Shown here one piece after another: positions 52,281-60,903 of a stretch of 64,000 nucleotides of DNA. Made by a program: the position numbers and the translations under genes. The DNA comes from Thermoplasmatota archaeon (GTDB taxonomy: Archaea; Thermoplasmatota; E2; UBA202; JdFR-43): positions 1 through 64,000 of the forward strand of contig JAPDJT010000016.1 in assembly GCA_029258955.1 (NCBI GenBank), written 5' to 3'. A model generated the notes under the pieces. The model ran no database searches. It was given only the letters and a program-made list of their open reading frames with translations, and had not been told where the DNA came from. The first letter of the stretch is position 1; each line of letters begins with the position of its first letter.

Positions 52281-52360
52281 AAAGCTATAGCAACTTCTTT
52301 TTCCATTTAAATATGAAATAAGACGGTTGCGGTTTTAGAACAAATCAAATCGCTAAATTA

Positions 52361-52371
52361 TTTATATATAA
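52361..52371 (+). promoter_or_regulatory. TATA box of the disulfide oxidoreductase
   Basis: TTTATATATAA is about 22 bases before ATG 52388, fixing that start over the in-frame TTG at 52373, which lies directly against the box. Confidence 0.6.
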
Positions 52372-52387
52372 ATTGGCATATCCCCTC

Positions 52388-53026
52388 ATGATAAGTGCGG
52401 AAGATAGAGAATATATAAAGAAAAGATTCGAGAAAGAGTTGGCTGGAAACGTGAAAATAATTTATTTTACACAGGATTTTGAATGCCAGTTTTGTAAAGA
52501 AACAAGGCAATTATTGGAAGAAATTAAAGAGTTAAGTGATAAAATAGAATTGGAAATCCATGAGTTTAATAAGGAAAAAGAATTAGCAGAAAAATATGGA
52601 GTAGATAAAATACCAGCAACCTTAATTTTTGGTGAAAAGGAATATGGAGTAAGATTTTTTGGAATACCTTCTGGATATGAATTTTCCACATTAATTGAGG
52701 ATATAATCCATGTTTCAAAAGGAGAAACTGATTTGGATGATAAAATTAAGGAAGAAGTTAGGAAAATAGATAAAGAAGTACACATACAAGTTTTTGTTAC
52801 TCCCACCTGCCCATATTGTCCAACAATGGTTCATATAGCGCATCAAATGGCTGTTGAAAATGAAAAAATAAAAGCAGATATGGTAGAAGCCATTGAATTT
52901 CCTCATCTTGCCCAAAAATATAGAGTGGTGGGAGTTCCGAAGACAATAATAAATGAAAAAAGAGAAATTGTTGGGGCTGTTCCGGAAGAAGTATTTCTGG
53001 AGGAGATAAAGAGAGCATTGGAATAA
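52388..53026 (+). CDS. Protein disulfide oxidoreductase with two thioredoxin folds
   Basis: A 212-residue PDO-type protein. Active sites are CQFC (33-36) and CPYC (141-144), each followed by a cis-Pro segment (KIPATL, GVPKTI). Such proteins act in cytoplasmic disulfide chemistry of thermophiles, with thioredoxin-reductase-like partners. The presence of PDO suggests, but does not prove, a thermophilic or disulfide-rich lifestyle. Confidence 0.93.
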   Translation: MISAEDREYIKKRFEKELAGNVKIIYFTQDFECQFCKETRQLLEEIKELSDKIELEIHEFNKEKELAEKYGVDKIPATLIFGEKEYGVRFFGIPSGYEFSTLIEDIIHVSKGETDLDDKIKEEVRKIDKEVHIQVFVTPTCPYCPTMVHIAHQMAVENEKIKADMVEAIEFPHLAQKYRVVGVPKTIINEKREIVGAVPEEVFLEEIKRALE

Positions 53027-53080
53027 ATGAAGAATGTTGGATATTTATGCAATAGGTAATGCAAACAATAAGTAAAGTTT
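53021..53080 (+). repeat. Dispersed hairpin repeat, copy 18 (short, decayed)
   Basis: AATAAATGAAGAATGTTGG, TTATGCAATAGGTAATGC and AAACAATAAG between the oxidoreductase and rpoK. Confidence 0.4.
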
Positions 53081-53132
53081 TTAAATGCTTTTTATATACC
53101 TTTTTGCGTTGTTTTAGGGATAAGGGGATAAT

Positions 53133-53330
53133 TTGAAGTATACAAGGTTTGAAAAAGCTCGAATCATAGGGGCAAGGGCATTACAAATTGCAATGGGTGC
53201 GCCATTACTTATAAAGCCTCCAGAAGGAGTAGTTGATCCTGTTCAACTTGCAATGTTGGAATTTGAAAAAGGATTGATACCTATAACAGTTAGGAGGAGA
53301 GGAAAGCTTATAAAGGGGCCAGTTGTATAG
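53133..53330 (+). CDS. rpoK: DNA-directed RNA polymerase subunit K (Rpb6-like)
   Basis: A 65-residue subunit: [26 protein letters not shown] and ARMTVRR-like [10 protein letters not shown]. It stabilises the polymerase clamp. The start is TTG, with AAGGGGATAA just before it. It leads the rpoK-rps2 part of the usual archaeal ribosomal/polymerase cluster, here without S9, L13 or enolase. Confidence 0.94.
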   Translation: MKYTRFEKARIIGARALQIAMGAPLLIKPPEGVVDPVQLAMLEFEKGLIPITVRRRGKLIKGPVV

Positions 53331-53338
53331 GTGGCAGA

Positions 53339-53941
53339 ATGGGAGAGAAAAAGTTGTTGGTTCCAGAGGAAATGTATATATCATGTGGGGCGGAAATAGG
53401 TACTCAACAAAAAACAGCTTACATGAAACCATTTATAGCAAGAGTCAGAAATGATGGTCTTTATTTAATAAACATTGAAGCAACCGATAAGAGAATAAGA
53501 GCTGCAGCAAAATTATTGGCAAGATATGATCCAGATAAAGTAATGGTTGCTGCAGTCCGCCACTATGCAAGGAAACCAATAACAAAGCTTGCTGAAGCAT
53601 GCGGTTTTATAGCCCAGCCAGGAAGATTTTTACCTGGAACATTAACAAATCCTTTGTCAGAGAATTATCATGAGGTAGATATTTTGCTTATAAATGATCC
53701 AATTGGAGATAAGCAGGCAATGGCGGAGGCAATAAAAATTGGAATACCAATAGTTGCTTTATGTGATACAAACAATGATACACGTTTTGTTGATTTGGTT
53801 ATACCAGTAAATAACAAGGGAAGGAAGGCTTTGGCGTTAACTTACTGGCTTTTGGCAAGAGAAATTCTGAAGGAAAGAAAAGAGATAAAGAGCGATGAGG
53901 AATTTAAATATAGCGTTGAAGACTTTGAAGCAGAATTATGA
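53339..53941 (+). CDS. rps2: Ribosomal protein S2
   Basis: A 200-residue small-subunit protein. Conserved parts are YISCGAEIGTQQKT, PGRFLPGTLTNP, DPIGDKQAMAEAIKIGIPI and ALCDTNN. It lies 8 bases after rpoK and overlaps the isochorismatase-like gene by ATGA. Confidence 0.97.
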   Translation: MGEKKLLVPEEMYISCGAEIGTQQKTAYMKPFIARVRNDGLYLINIEATDKRIRAAAKLLARYDPDKVMVAAVRHYARKPITKLAEACGFIAQPGRFLPGTLTNPLSENYHEVDILLINDPIGDKQAMAEAIKIGIPIVALCDTNNDTRFVDLVIPVNNKGRKALALTYWLLAREILKERKEIKSDEEFKYSVEDFEAEL

Positions 53942-54462
53942 TTTCTAGGGACACAGCCCTCATTATAATTGATTTTCAGCAAAGAATGATTCCTCATGTT
54001 TTTAACAATGAAGAAATTTTGAGGAATGCAAGGAAGCTTGTTAAAGCTTTTAAAATTTTTAAAATGCCAATATTGAGGACTGAGCAAAGAAAATTGGGAA
54101 AGACAGTTGAAGGGCTAAATGAAGGGAAAGCGATAGAGAAGATTACATTTAGCTGTTATAAAGAAAGAAAATTTGTTGAGGAATTGGAGAAATTAAATGT
54201 TAAAAATTGTTTGCTAATAGGCATAGAAACTCATATCTGTGTTTTACAGACTGCTTTAGATTTAAAAAATAATGGCTACAATGTATATGTTGCTGTTGAC
54301 TGTACAGGGGCAAGAAAAAAGATTGATATGGAGGTAGCATTAAAAAGGTTAGCAAATGAAGGTGTAAAGCTGACAACCGCTGAAACGGCAATATATGAAA
54401 TACTCGAATCTGCAGATGCAAAAGAATTCAAGGAAATCTTGAAGCTAATAAAAGAAGAGTAA
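53938..54462 (+). CDS. Isochorismatase-family cysteine hydrolase
   Basis: A 174-residue enzyme with the triad Asp12 (IIIDFQQ), Lys68 (AIEKITFSC) and Cys101 (GIETHICVLQT). It is related in fold to the gene at 1-510 but with different sequence and AT-rich codons. The substrate, an amide such as nicotinamide or another, is unknown. It is the last gene of the rpoK-rps2 operon by a four-base overlap, an odd partner for a ribosomal protein. Confidence 0.9.
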   Translation: MISRDTALIIIDFQQRMIPHVFNNEEILRNARKLVKAFKIFKMPILRTEQRKLGKTVEGLNEGKAIEKITFSCYKERKFVEELEKLNVKNCLLIGIETHICVLQTALDLKNNGYNVYVAVDCTGARKKIDMEVALKRLANEGVKLTTAETAIYEILESADAKEFKEILKLIKEE

Positions 54463-54649
54463 TTTATAGTTCTAAAGCAGATTGCCCCCGTCACCAGCTA
54501 AACCTATTATTGGCTGCGAACTATTTTCCAATTATTAAACCATTTATTGTACAGTTTTCATCGGCAATGAGGATTGCTAATGATGACATGATAACCCTGC
54601 TTTTCCTTCGTGTCCCAAAAATTCATATGTAAATTTGCATTTCATTCCT

Positions 54650-55747
54650 ATGAAAACTGCTTTGTATGATTTGCACAAAGAGTTAGGAGCAACTTTTACC
54701 AATTTTATGGGTTATGAAATGCCCTTGAAGTATAGTAGCGTAAAAGAAGAGCATCTGAATGTTCGTCATAAAGTAGGTATATTTGATGTTAGTCACATGG
54801 GAAATATTTTTGTTAGAGGAAAAGATGCTGAAAAATTTATTAGCAAAATAACTGTAGAAAATGCTAAAAAAATAAAGGAGGGAATGGGACAATATACTGT
54901 ATTGCTTGATGAAAATGGAGATATAATAGATGATGAAGTTTTCCTGCATTTAGAAGATGAGTATCTTTTCATACCGAATTCTGGAGTGCATGAAAAAATT
55001 GCTGAATGGATGAGGAAAAATGCAGAAGGAGATATAGAAATTGAAGATGTAACAGATGAATATTCAATTTTGGCTGTTCAGGGACCCCTTTCCAAAGAAG
55101 TTATGGAAGAAGTTATAAATTTTGATTTTGACAATTTGCCTTTATTTGGATGTGTTGAGCTTAAAAAAGAAAACTTTAAAGTAAATTTTGATGGAAGATG
55201 CATTTTATCAAGAACAGGATATACGGGGGAGAGAGGATATGAACTTTATATACATCCCGCAGAAGAAGCTATAGGAATATTCAAAGCTTTTCTCGAAAAA
55301 GGAGAAAAATATGGAATAATGCCAATTGGTTTAGGAGCAAGAGATACGTTAAGGCTGGAAAAAGGATTTTTGCTTGCATGTAATGAATTTAAAGGTGGCA
55401 GAAATCCAATTGAAGCAAATTTAGAATGGCTTATTGATTGGGAACATGATTTTATTGGAAAGGAAGCTTTAATTGAATTTAAGAAAAAAGAAGAATATGA
55501 GAAGTTAACCTTTTTAGAATGCATCTCTCCAGGCATACCAAGACATGATGATGAAGTATATGAAAATGAAAATAGGGTAGGCATAGTTTCCTCTGGTAAT
55601 TTCTCTCCATGCTTAGGAAAAGGAATTGCATTAGCATACGTAAATATTAAGCACAGGAAAATAGGAAAAGAGCTTATTATAAGGGGAAGGAGAGACATTA
55701 AAGCAAAGGTTATAAAAGGACCATTTGTTAAAAAAGGAGAATGCTGA
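54650..55747 (+). CDS. gcvT: Glycine cleavage system T protein (aminomethyltransferase) family
   Basis: A 365-residue folate-dependent protein from ATG 54650. FMGYEMPLKYSSVKEEHLNV, GIFDVSHMGN, SRTGYTGERGYELYI and a GLGARDTLRLEKGFLL segment define the family. With GcvP, GcvH and Lpd it splits glycine; these are not nearby, so it might act alone in another methyl or formyl transfer. Its end overlaps xseA by 7 bases, an unusual partnership. Confidence 0.93.
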   Translation: MKTALYDLHKELGATFTNFMGYEMPLKYSSVKEEHLNVRHKVGIFDVSHMGNIFVRGKDAEKFISKITVENAKKIKEGMGQYTVLLDENGDIIDDEVFLHLEDEYLFIPNSGVHEKIAEWMRKNAEGDIEIEDVTDEYSILAVQGPLSKEVMEEVINFDFDNLPLFGCVELKKENFKVNFDGRCILSRTGYTGERGYELYIHPAEEAIGIFKAFLEKGEKYGIMPIGLGARDTLRLEKGFLLACNEFKGGRNPIEANLEWLIDWEHDFIGKEALIEFKKKEEYEKLTFLECISPGIPRHDDEVYENENRVGIVSSGNFSPCLGKGIALAYVNIKHRKIGKELIIRGRRDIKAKVIKGPFVKKGEC

Positions 55748-56919
55748 AAAAAATATTTACTGTTGGAGAAATTACAGAATATATAAAGAATTTAATTGAA
55801 GGAGGAGAGTTAAAAAACATATGGATTGAAGGGGAAATTTCCAATTTTAGAAAAGCAATAGGAAACTTTTATTTTGATTTGAAAGACGAAAAAGCTTTGC
55901 TTAGATGCGTTATGTTTAGTCCCACATTGTCATTTACCCCAAAAAATGGAATGAAAGTAATTGTTAAAGGAGATATAAGAGTTTATGAGAAGAGAGGTTA
56001 TTATCAACTTTATGTTAAAGACATAAAAATAGGAGGGGTGGGCGAACTATTCATAAAATTTTTGGAATTGAAGGAAAAGCTCAGGAAAGAAGGTCTTTTT
56101 GATGAAAAATATAAAAAGCCGTTGCCAAAAATTCCAAATAAAATAGGCATCGTTACTTCCCCAAATGGAGCAGCAATAAAAGACATACAAAAGGTTCTCT
56201 CTAAAAGATTCCCAGTAAAAATTGTTCTTGCCCCTGTGAGAGTGCAGGGGGAAGGAGCAGCAGAAGAGATAGAGAAGGCTATAAAAATTTTGAATGAAAG
56301 AAATGACATTGATTTGATTATTGTTGGAAGAGGAGGAGGTAGCTTTGAAGATTTATGGGCATTTAATGAGGAAAGGGTAGCAAGGGCTATTTTCCAATCT
56401 AGAATACCCATAATATCTGCTGTAGGACATGAAACAGATTTTACTATTGCTGATTTTGTTGCAGACGCAAGAGCTCCTACACCTTCTGCTGCTGCGGAAA
56501 TGGCTGTGCCAGATAGAAATGAAATTTTGGAATGGGTGGATGGTGTGGTTAAAAGGATGGAGAAAATTTTGGGGAACATGTTTTCATTTTATAGGCAAAG
56601 GATTGAGGGAATAGAAAAAAGGAAGGCTTTTATGTATCCTTATGAAATCATTTATAACAAAATTTTAGAATTTGAAGAAGCGATGGAAAAACTTAGGAAA
56701 CAAATTGAGAAGTTAAAGGAGACGAGGCAAAAAGTAGAAAAAATGGAAATGAGGATAAAAAATCTGAGCCCTTATAAAGTTCTGGAAAGGGGATATAGTA
56801 TTTGTTTTAGGGTAAGAGATGGGAAATTATTTAGTAGCATTGGAGATATTGAGATTGGAGAAAGAATAAGAGTTGTTGTTAAGGACGGTGAAGCAATATG
56901 CAAAGTGGAGAAGAAATAA
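55741..56919 (+). CDS. xseA: Exodeoxyribonuclease VII large subunit
   Basis: A 392-residue protein. N-terminal OB-fold (WIEGEISNFRKAIGNFYFDL), catalytic domain with TSPNGAAIKDI, GRGGGSFEDLWAFNEE and VGHETDFTIADFVADARAPT, then a coiled coil and a C-terminal YSICF barrel. It degrades single-stranded DNA with XseB. This enzyme is bacterial-type and patchy in archaea. Confidence 0.96.
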   Translation: MLKKIFTVGEITEYIKNLIEGGELKNIWIEGEISNFRKAIGNFYFDLKDEKALLRCVMFSPTLSFTPKNGMKVIVKGDIRVYEKRGYYQLYVKDIKIGGVGELFIKFLELKEKLRKEGLFDEKYKKPLPKIPNKIGIVTSPNGAAIKDIQKVLSKRFPVKIVLAPVRVQGEGAAEEIEKAIKILNERNDIDLIIVGRGGGSFEDLWAFNEERVARAIFQSRIPIISAVGHETDFTIADFVADARAPTPSAAAEMAVPDRNEILEWVDGVVKRMEKILGNMFSFYRQRIEGIEKRKAFMYPYEIIYNKILEFEEAMEKLRKQIEKLKETRQKVEKMEMRIKNLSPYKVLERGYSICFRVRDGKLFSSIGDIEIGERIRVVVKDGEAICKVEKK

Positions 56920-57098
56920 AATTTGAAGAAGCTTTGGAAAGATTGGAAAAGATTGTTGAAGAACTTGAAAAAGGAGAACTTTCATTGGAAGAAACTATAA
57001 GAAAATTTGAGGAAGGAGTAAAATTATGTAAATTTTGCAAAAAGAAATTGGAAGAAGCTGAAGCAAAAATTGAAGAATTGTTAGAAGAATTAAAATGA
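56898..57098 (+). CDS. xseB: Exodeoxyribonuclease VII small subunit
   Basis: A 66-residue helical protein: FEEALERLEKIVEELEKGEL, SLEETIRKFEEGVKL and CKKKLEEAEAKI. It coats the coiled coil of XseA. It overlaps xseA by 22 bases and the archaeosortase by four. Confidence 0.95.
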   Translation: MQSGEEIKFEEALERLEKIVEELEKGELSLEETIRKFEEGVKLCKFCKKKLEEAEAKIEELLEELK

Positions 57099-58006
57099 GG
57101 CATGCTTTATTCTTCTTCGGATTGCCAACTATTGCATTAATTTCATTTCATTATGTAGTTTGGAATATTTCATATGGATTTTTTAACTGGCTAACTATTC
57201 CAATTCTTTTCTTTGGTTTAATTTTGCTTGGCATTGGCTATTTTATGAAGGATGTAAAAAAACATTTCATACGTTTTTTAGGATGGCTCATCTTTGCCAT
57301 TTATTGGACATCTCAGCCAGAGTACCTATACTATAAAGGAGACGGAGACATTGTAAATGCAATCTTTTGTATAGTCGGCGTATATTTTTTGTCCTATATT
57401 TCCTACCATGAATATTTGAGTTATAAGAGGGGAGAGGAGATTAGCTCGCTGAAATTTTTAGCAGGCGCCACATTTATGGCAGGTATGATTTATTTTTTAA
57501 TTCAAAAGATTGATTTTCTATCCGGCTTTCTTATAAAGACTGTTGCTGAACAAACTGTATGGATTTTGAAAGCTTTTAATTATCCCGTTAAAGCTGGAGG
57601 AATAGAATATGGAATGAACGCATATGTGCCCATCTATTATAATGGGGAGCAAACTGTACAGATTATTTTAGCTTGTACTGGTTTGCAGTCAATGGCAGTA
57701 TTTATTGGAGTATTCTTTGCAGTAAATGCAGATTTAAATAGGAAACTAAAGGCTTTTTTAATTACAGTGCCAACAATATACGTGCTAAACCTAATAAGAA
57801 ATGTAGGAGTTATATATGGAATGGAAGAACTCGGACTGAGCTTTTATACAATGCATAATGTAATAGGGAAATTAGGCTCTTTAATTGCTTTAATAATTTT
57901 AGCATTTGTTGCCTTTGATATTTTGCCAGAGTTATATGATGAGATAGTTGGTTTGTTTAATCTGCCAAAAAGAAGAGGGCCAATAGAAAGGATGTTTATA
58001 AGATGA
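57095..58006 (+). CDS. artA: Archaeosortase (exosortase family transpeptidase-like)
   Basis: A 303-residue multi-pass membrane protein. The catalytic set is Cys194 (ACTGLQSM), Arg235 (LIRNVG) and His254 (MHNVIGK). Archaeosortase A cuts C-terminal PGF-type sorting tails and joins surface proteins to a lipid. The gene for archaetidylserine decarboxylase follows with ATGA overlap, matching the known dependence of ArtA on archaetidylethanolamine. Subfamily A is likely, not certain. No PGF-tailed substrate is seen in this window. Confidence 0.88.
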   Translation: MRHALFFFGLPTIALISFHYVVWNISYGFFNWLTIPILFFGLILLGIGYFMKDVKKHFIRFLGWLIFAIYWTSQPEYLYYKGDGDIVNAIFCIVGVYFLSYISYHEYLSYKRGEEISSLKFLAGATFMAGMIYFLIQKIDFLSGFLIKTVAEQTVWILKAFNYPVKAGGIEYGMNAYVPIYYNGEQTVQIILACTGLQSMAVFIGVFFAVNADLNRKLKAFLITVPTIYVLNLIRNVGVIYGMEELGLSFYTMHNVIGKLGSLIALIILAFVAFDILPELYDEIVGLFNLPKRRGPIERMFIR

Positions 58007-58596
58007 TAGCAAAGAACTGCATACATATAGCTTTGAGTCCATTGCCTTTCCTTCTTATTTTTTTCGTTTTATCTCTTTTCCATTTAATTTTCATGACGTT
58101 TGCCATAATTTTTGCTTTATTGGAGGCATTTTTCTTTTATTTCTTTAGAGATGTTAAAAGAGAAATTGAAGGAGGTATAGTTTCGCCAGCTGACGGAAAA
58201 ATAATGGAAGCGAAAAATAACAAAGTATCCATATTTATGAGCTTATTTGACATGCATGTTAATTTAATGCCTTGTGATGGAAGAATTTTGGAAATGAAAT
58301 ATTATAGAGGGCAACATAAACCAGCTTTTAAAAACGTTGAAAAAAATGAAAGATTAGAAATAGAAATAGAAAGTGATATAGGAAGAATAAAGCTTGTTCA
58401 GATAGCTGGAATTTTTGCAAGAAGAATAGTTCCGTATATAAAGGAAGGAGATTTTGTTAAAAAAGGAGAAAAAATAGGAATTATAAGATTTGGTTCAAGA
58501 GTTGAATTATATTTGCCAAAGAATTGTGAAATTGTTGTAAAAAAAGGAGAAAAAATAAAAGCTGGAAAAACTATAGCAGTGGTAAAATGCACATAA
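58003..58596 (+). CDS. asd: Archaetidylserine (phosphatidylserine-type) decarboxylase
   Basis: A 197-residue pyruvoyl enzyme. N-terminal helices, then SPADGKIMEAKNN, LFDMHVNLMPCDG and IFARRIVPYIKEGD. Self-cleavage site Gly164-Ser165 (RFGSRVELYLP). It decarboxylates archaetidylserine to archaetidylethanolamine at the membrane. Overlaps the archaeosortase before it and the small membrane protein after it. Confidence 0.93.
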   Translation: MIAKNCIHIALSPLPFLLIFFVLSLFHLIFMTFAIIFALLEAFFFYFFRDVKREIEGGIVSPADGKIMEAKNNKVSIFMSLFDMHVNLMPCDGRILEMKYYRGQHKPAFKNVEKNERLEIEIESDIGRIKLVQIAGIFARRIVPYIKEGDFVKKGEKIGIIRFGSRVELYLPKNCEIVVKKGEKIKAGKTIAVVKCT

Positions 58597-58742
58597 AAAA
58601 GCTATTTTACACAACTTTTCTCGTTTTGTTTATTTGCTGGCTTATTTTTATTGTAGCTTTTTATAATCTTAGAATAGCTTTTTTGTTAGCTGTGAATTTT
58701 GTGTTGATTATGTACCTAATTTTCGTTTTGAAGTATAAATGA
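58587..58742 (+). CDS. Small membrane protein linked to the decarboxylase
   Basis: A 51-residue protein: MHIKKLFYTTFLVLFICWLI then two helices ending YLIFVLKYK. It starts 10 bases before the decarboxylase stop, so it is translationally coupled. Nothing else is recognised; a role as partner of the archaeosortase or decarboxylase is inference. Confidence 0.6.
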   Translation: MHIKKLFYTTFLVLFICWLIFIVAFYNLRIAFLLAVNFVLIMYLIFVLKYK

Positions 58743-58759
58743 TTGGGTAAAATGGGGTC

Positions 58760-58828
58760 GGAAAATGAAAAGGGAAGTTGCTACGTAAATTTTCTCTATG
58801 CTATACTTGACAATAGCTATTTTCCCAT
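58760..58828 (+). repeat. Dispersed hairpin repeat, copy 19 (with partial neighbour)
   Basis: GAAAATGAAAAGGGAAGTTG, TGACAATAGCTATTTTCCC. A half copy in the other direction lies at about 58,855-58,890 (minus strand AATGAAATGTTGCTACTATA). Confidence 0.5.
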
Positions 58829-58896
58829 CGAAAAAGTGACTTGCCTCATCCCCGCAATGAAATTTATAGTAGCAACATTTCATTCAATCATATTCT

Positions 58897-59649
58897 TTAT
58901 CCATACATTGGTTCTGCATATGCAGGCTTAGTTGGCTTTGCTTTTTCTATATTTGCCTTTATTTGCTTTTCAATCTCCTCTGCCTGCCTGTAAAGTGGCT
59001 CCGGGTCAATTTCTATTTCTGGAAGCATTTTATTTACAACTTCTAAAATTTTTGCAGCTGCTTTAGCGTCTGGATAGTCAGCATGTGTTCCTGCCAGCAA
59101 ACAGGCAACATCAAAGTTCCTTCTTTTTCCTTCATAAAGTAATATGCCAGATAGCCCGCTTACCATTCCTTCCTGCATTAATTCTACGCCATATTTCTTT
59201 AACATTTCCTTAGCTCCATCTGTGCTTCCAACCCCAATTAAAGGAATATTTTCTGTTTTCTCTCCCAAATTAAAGCCCTCAATGCACACTATAGTTTCAC
59301 AATTATTTTCCTTGCACCATTCAATCATTTTATTTGCTAATGGGCGGAGAGTAGCAAAATGGGGGACAAATTCAGAAAGAATAACAACAAGTTGCTCACA
59401 TTTGCCATTTGGTCCGCATTTCTTCTCACCAGCATATATTCTTATTGGAGGCAATGGTTCATAATTTGATACAACTGTAACAGGTGGAAAATAATCAGAA
59501 AGAAAAGCCCCTAGCAATCGCAATTTCAATTCATGTATGATGAAGCGATTTGCTATTGTACCCACAAGTCCAACAGTAGGAAAACCAGTTATAACAAAAG
59601 CATTCTCTAAATTCATCTTTTCATATTCATAAACCTCTATTTCCTCCAT
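58897..59649 (-). CDS. PAC2-family proteasome assembly chaperone-like protein with HbYX tail
   Basis: A 250-residue protein. The PAC2 core is FVITGFPTVGLVGTIANRF, with EGFNLGEKTENIP and GMVSGLSGILLYEG. It ends -Met-Tyr-Gly, matching the hydrophobic-Tyr-any motif by which proteasome activators and archaeal PbaA/PbaB-like proteins dock on the 20S ring. It may help assemble or open the archaeal proteasome; no proteasome gene is in the window. Confidence 0.88.
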   Translation of the reverse strand: MEEIEVYEYEKMNLENAFVITGFPTVGLVGTIANRFIIHELKLRLLGAFLSDYFPPVTVVSNYEPLPPIRIYAGEKKCGPNGKCEQLVVILSEFVPHFATLRPLANKMIEWCKENNCETIVCIEGFNLGEKTENIPLIGVGSTDGAKEMLKKYGVELMQEGMVSGLSGILLYEGKRRNFDVACLLAGTHADYPDAKAAAKILEVVNKMLPEIEIDPEPLYRQAEEIEKQIKANIEKAKPTKPAYAEPMYG

Positions 59650-59747
59650 AAAATTTTATCTCTTGCAAGCTTATAAAGTTTTATAAAAAGGATAGAAAGG
59701 TGTATATGGCTACAAAGAAAAAGCAATAGCAAGCATAAAGGCTTTCT

Positions 59748-60689
59748 TCATTCTTTTATTTCCTTAATAAGCCATTTTGCAGTCATCCTAACAGCTTCCT
59801 TGCTTCCATATTTGGGTTTCCAGCCCAATGCTTTAAGTTTGCTTATATCCAGGCGCATGAATTTAACATCTCCTTTCCATCCTCTGCCATCTATGCCTCC
59901 AGTAAATTTGTATTCTGGCTTCAAGCCCATTTCCTCGCTAACTATATCTGCTATCTCTTTTACCTCTATCCAATCTTCAGAGCCAATATTGAATATTTCC
60001 ACCTGCTCTTCCTTCTTCTGCATTCCAAAAAGCATAGCATCTATGCAATCATCAATATAAAGATATGATTTTCTTTGCTTTCCATCTCCAAGAATTTCTA
60101 ATTCATTAGGATTTTTTCTGAGCTTTTTAATAAAATCATATATGACGCCATGCGTGCTCCTCGGTCCAACAACATTTGCAAATCTGTAGATTATTGCTTC
60201 CATATCAAAAGTATGGCAATATGAGCAGATTAAAGCTTCTGCAGCAAGTTTTGAAGCACCGTACAATGAAATTGGAATCAAGGGAGCATAGTTTTCAGGA
60301 GTAGGTATTTTTTCTGCATCTCCATAAACTGTGGATGATGAAGTAAATACAATCTCTTTTACTCCTGCACCCTTCATTTCTTCCAATAGATTATATGTAG
60401 CTAAAATATTATTATCAAAATGAACCTTTGTATTTACAACACCAACTCTAACATCAGGATTTGCAGCAAGGTGGAAAACAATCTCACATCCTCTCAAAGC
60501 TTCCTTAATATCTTCTCTATTTAACAAATCTCCTTCAATAAGCTCTATTTTATCCAAATTATGCTCAATAAATTCTTTTTTGCCAGAAGAAAAGTTATCA
60601 AAACAAACAACATCAAAACCCTCTTCCAGCAAAGCATCTATCAAATGGCTTCCTATGAAGCCTGCCCCGCCTGTAACTAAAACTCTCAT
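59748..60689 (-). CDS. NAD-dependent sugar epimerase (UDP-glucose 4-epimerase type)
   Basis: A 313-residue extended SDR. NAD-binding TGGAGFIGSHLIDALLEEG, FHLAANPDV, TSSSTVYGD and catalytic YGASK (Tyr-x3-Lys). It interconverts UDP-glucose/galactose or their N-acetyl forms, feeding surface glycans. It is a single gene with the promoter in the repeat-rich region upstream. Confidence 0.88.
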   Translation of the reverse strand: MRVLVTGGAGFIGSHLIDALLEEGFDVVCFDNFSSGKKEFIEHNLDKIELIEGDLLNREDIKEALRGCEIVFHLAANPDVRVGVVNTKVHFDNNILATYNLLEEMKGAGVKEIVFTSSSTVYGDAEKIPTPENYAPLIPISLYGASKLAAEALICSYCHTFDMEAIIYRFANVVGPRSTHGVIYDFIKKLRKNPNELEILGDGKQRKSYLYIDDCIDAMLFGMQKKEEQVEIFNIGSEDWIEVKEIADIVSEEMGLKPEYKFTGGIDGRGWKGDVKFMRLDISKLKALGWKPKYGSKEAVRMTAKWLIKEIKE

Positions 60690-60737
60690 AGAAGAAAATG
60701 GTCATCTGGTATAAATAATTAGCCTAAATGATGTTTG

Positions 60738-60815
60738 AAAAATGAAATGGATTGTGTAATAAATTAGCATTTTCAATCGAATTACAACCAATGACATTTA
60801 ATTTTTCATTTATTC
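60738..60815 (+). repeat. Dispersed hairpin repeat, copy 20
   Basis: AAAAATGAAATGGATTGTGT, TTACAACCAATGACATTTAA and TTTTTCATTTATTC. Confidence 0.65.
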
Positions 60816-60827
60816 ATTGCATACGAA

Positions 60828-60900
60828 AATAAATGAAATGGGATGTTGTTATAGTAAATTCCCATGCAAAGGCCAATAACAACATTTTCTTCCATTTTTT
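60828..60900 (+). repeat. Dispersed hairpin repeat, copy 21 (best preserved), abutting IS110 remnant 2
   Basis: AAATAAATGAAATGGGATGT starts it. The inner stem TGTTGTTAT/ATAACAACA is 9 bp and perfect; the right end is TTTTCTTCCATTT. The insertion remnant begins within about 5 bases. Confidence 0.85.
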
Positions 60901-60903
60901 TTT

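Larger units (their letters stand above)
52046..52360. other. Gap with several hairpin repeats, no gene
   Basis: About 315 bases holding two listed hairpin repeats plus a partial one (about 52,280-52,320). No open frame of note. Confidence 0.55.

Noticed and set aside
1-54462. The two isochorismatase-like genes as a recent duplication
   Set aside because: They differ in sequence, GC content and codon use, and one lies in the foreign-looking left segment.
54463-54649. Additional hairpin repeats before gcvT
   Set aside because: Short matches such as CCATTTATTG and GCTAATGATGAC occur, but arms do not pair convincingly.
10990-60900. Hairpin repeats as a CRISPR array
   Set aside because: Copies are dispersed, in both orientations, with no regular spacers and no cas genes in the window.
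10990-60900. Hairpin repeats as simple transcription terminators
   Set aside because: Several lie upstream of genes or in clusters with no gene end nearby, and shared sequence extends well beyond stem and T-run.
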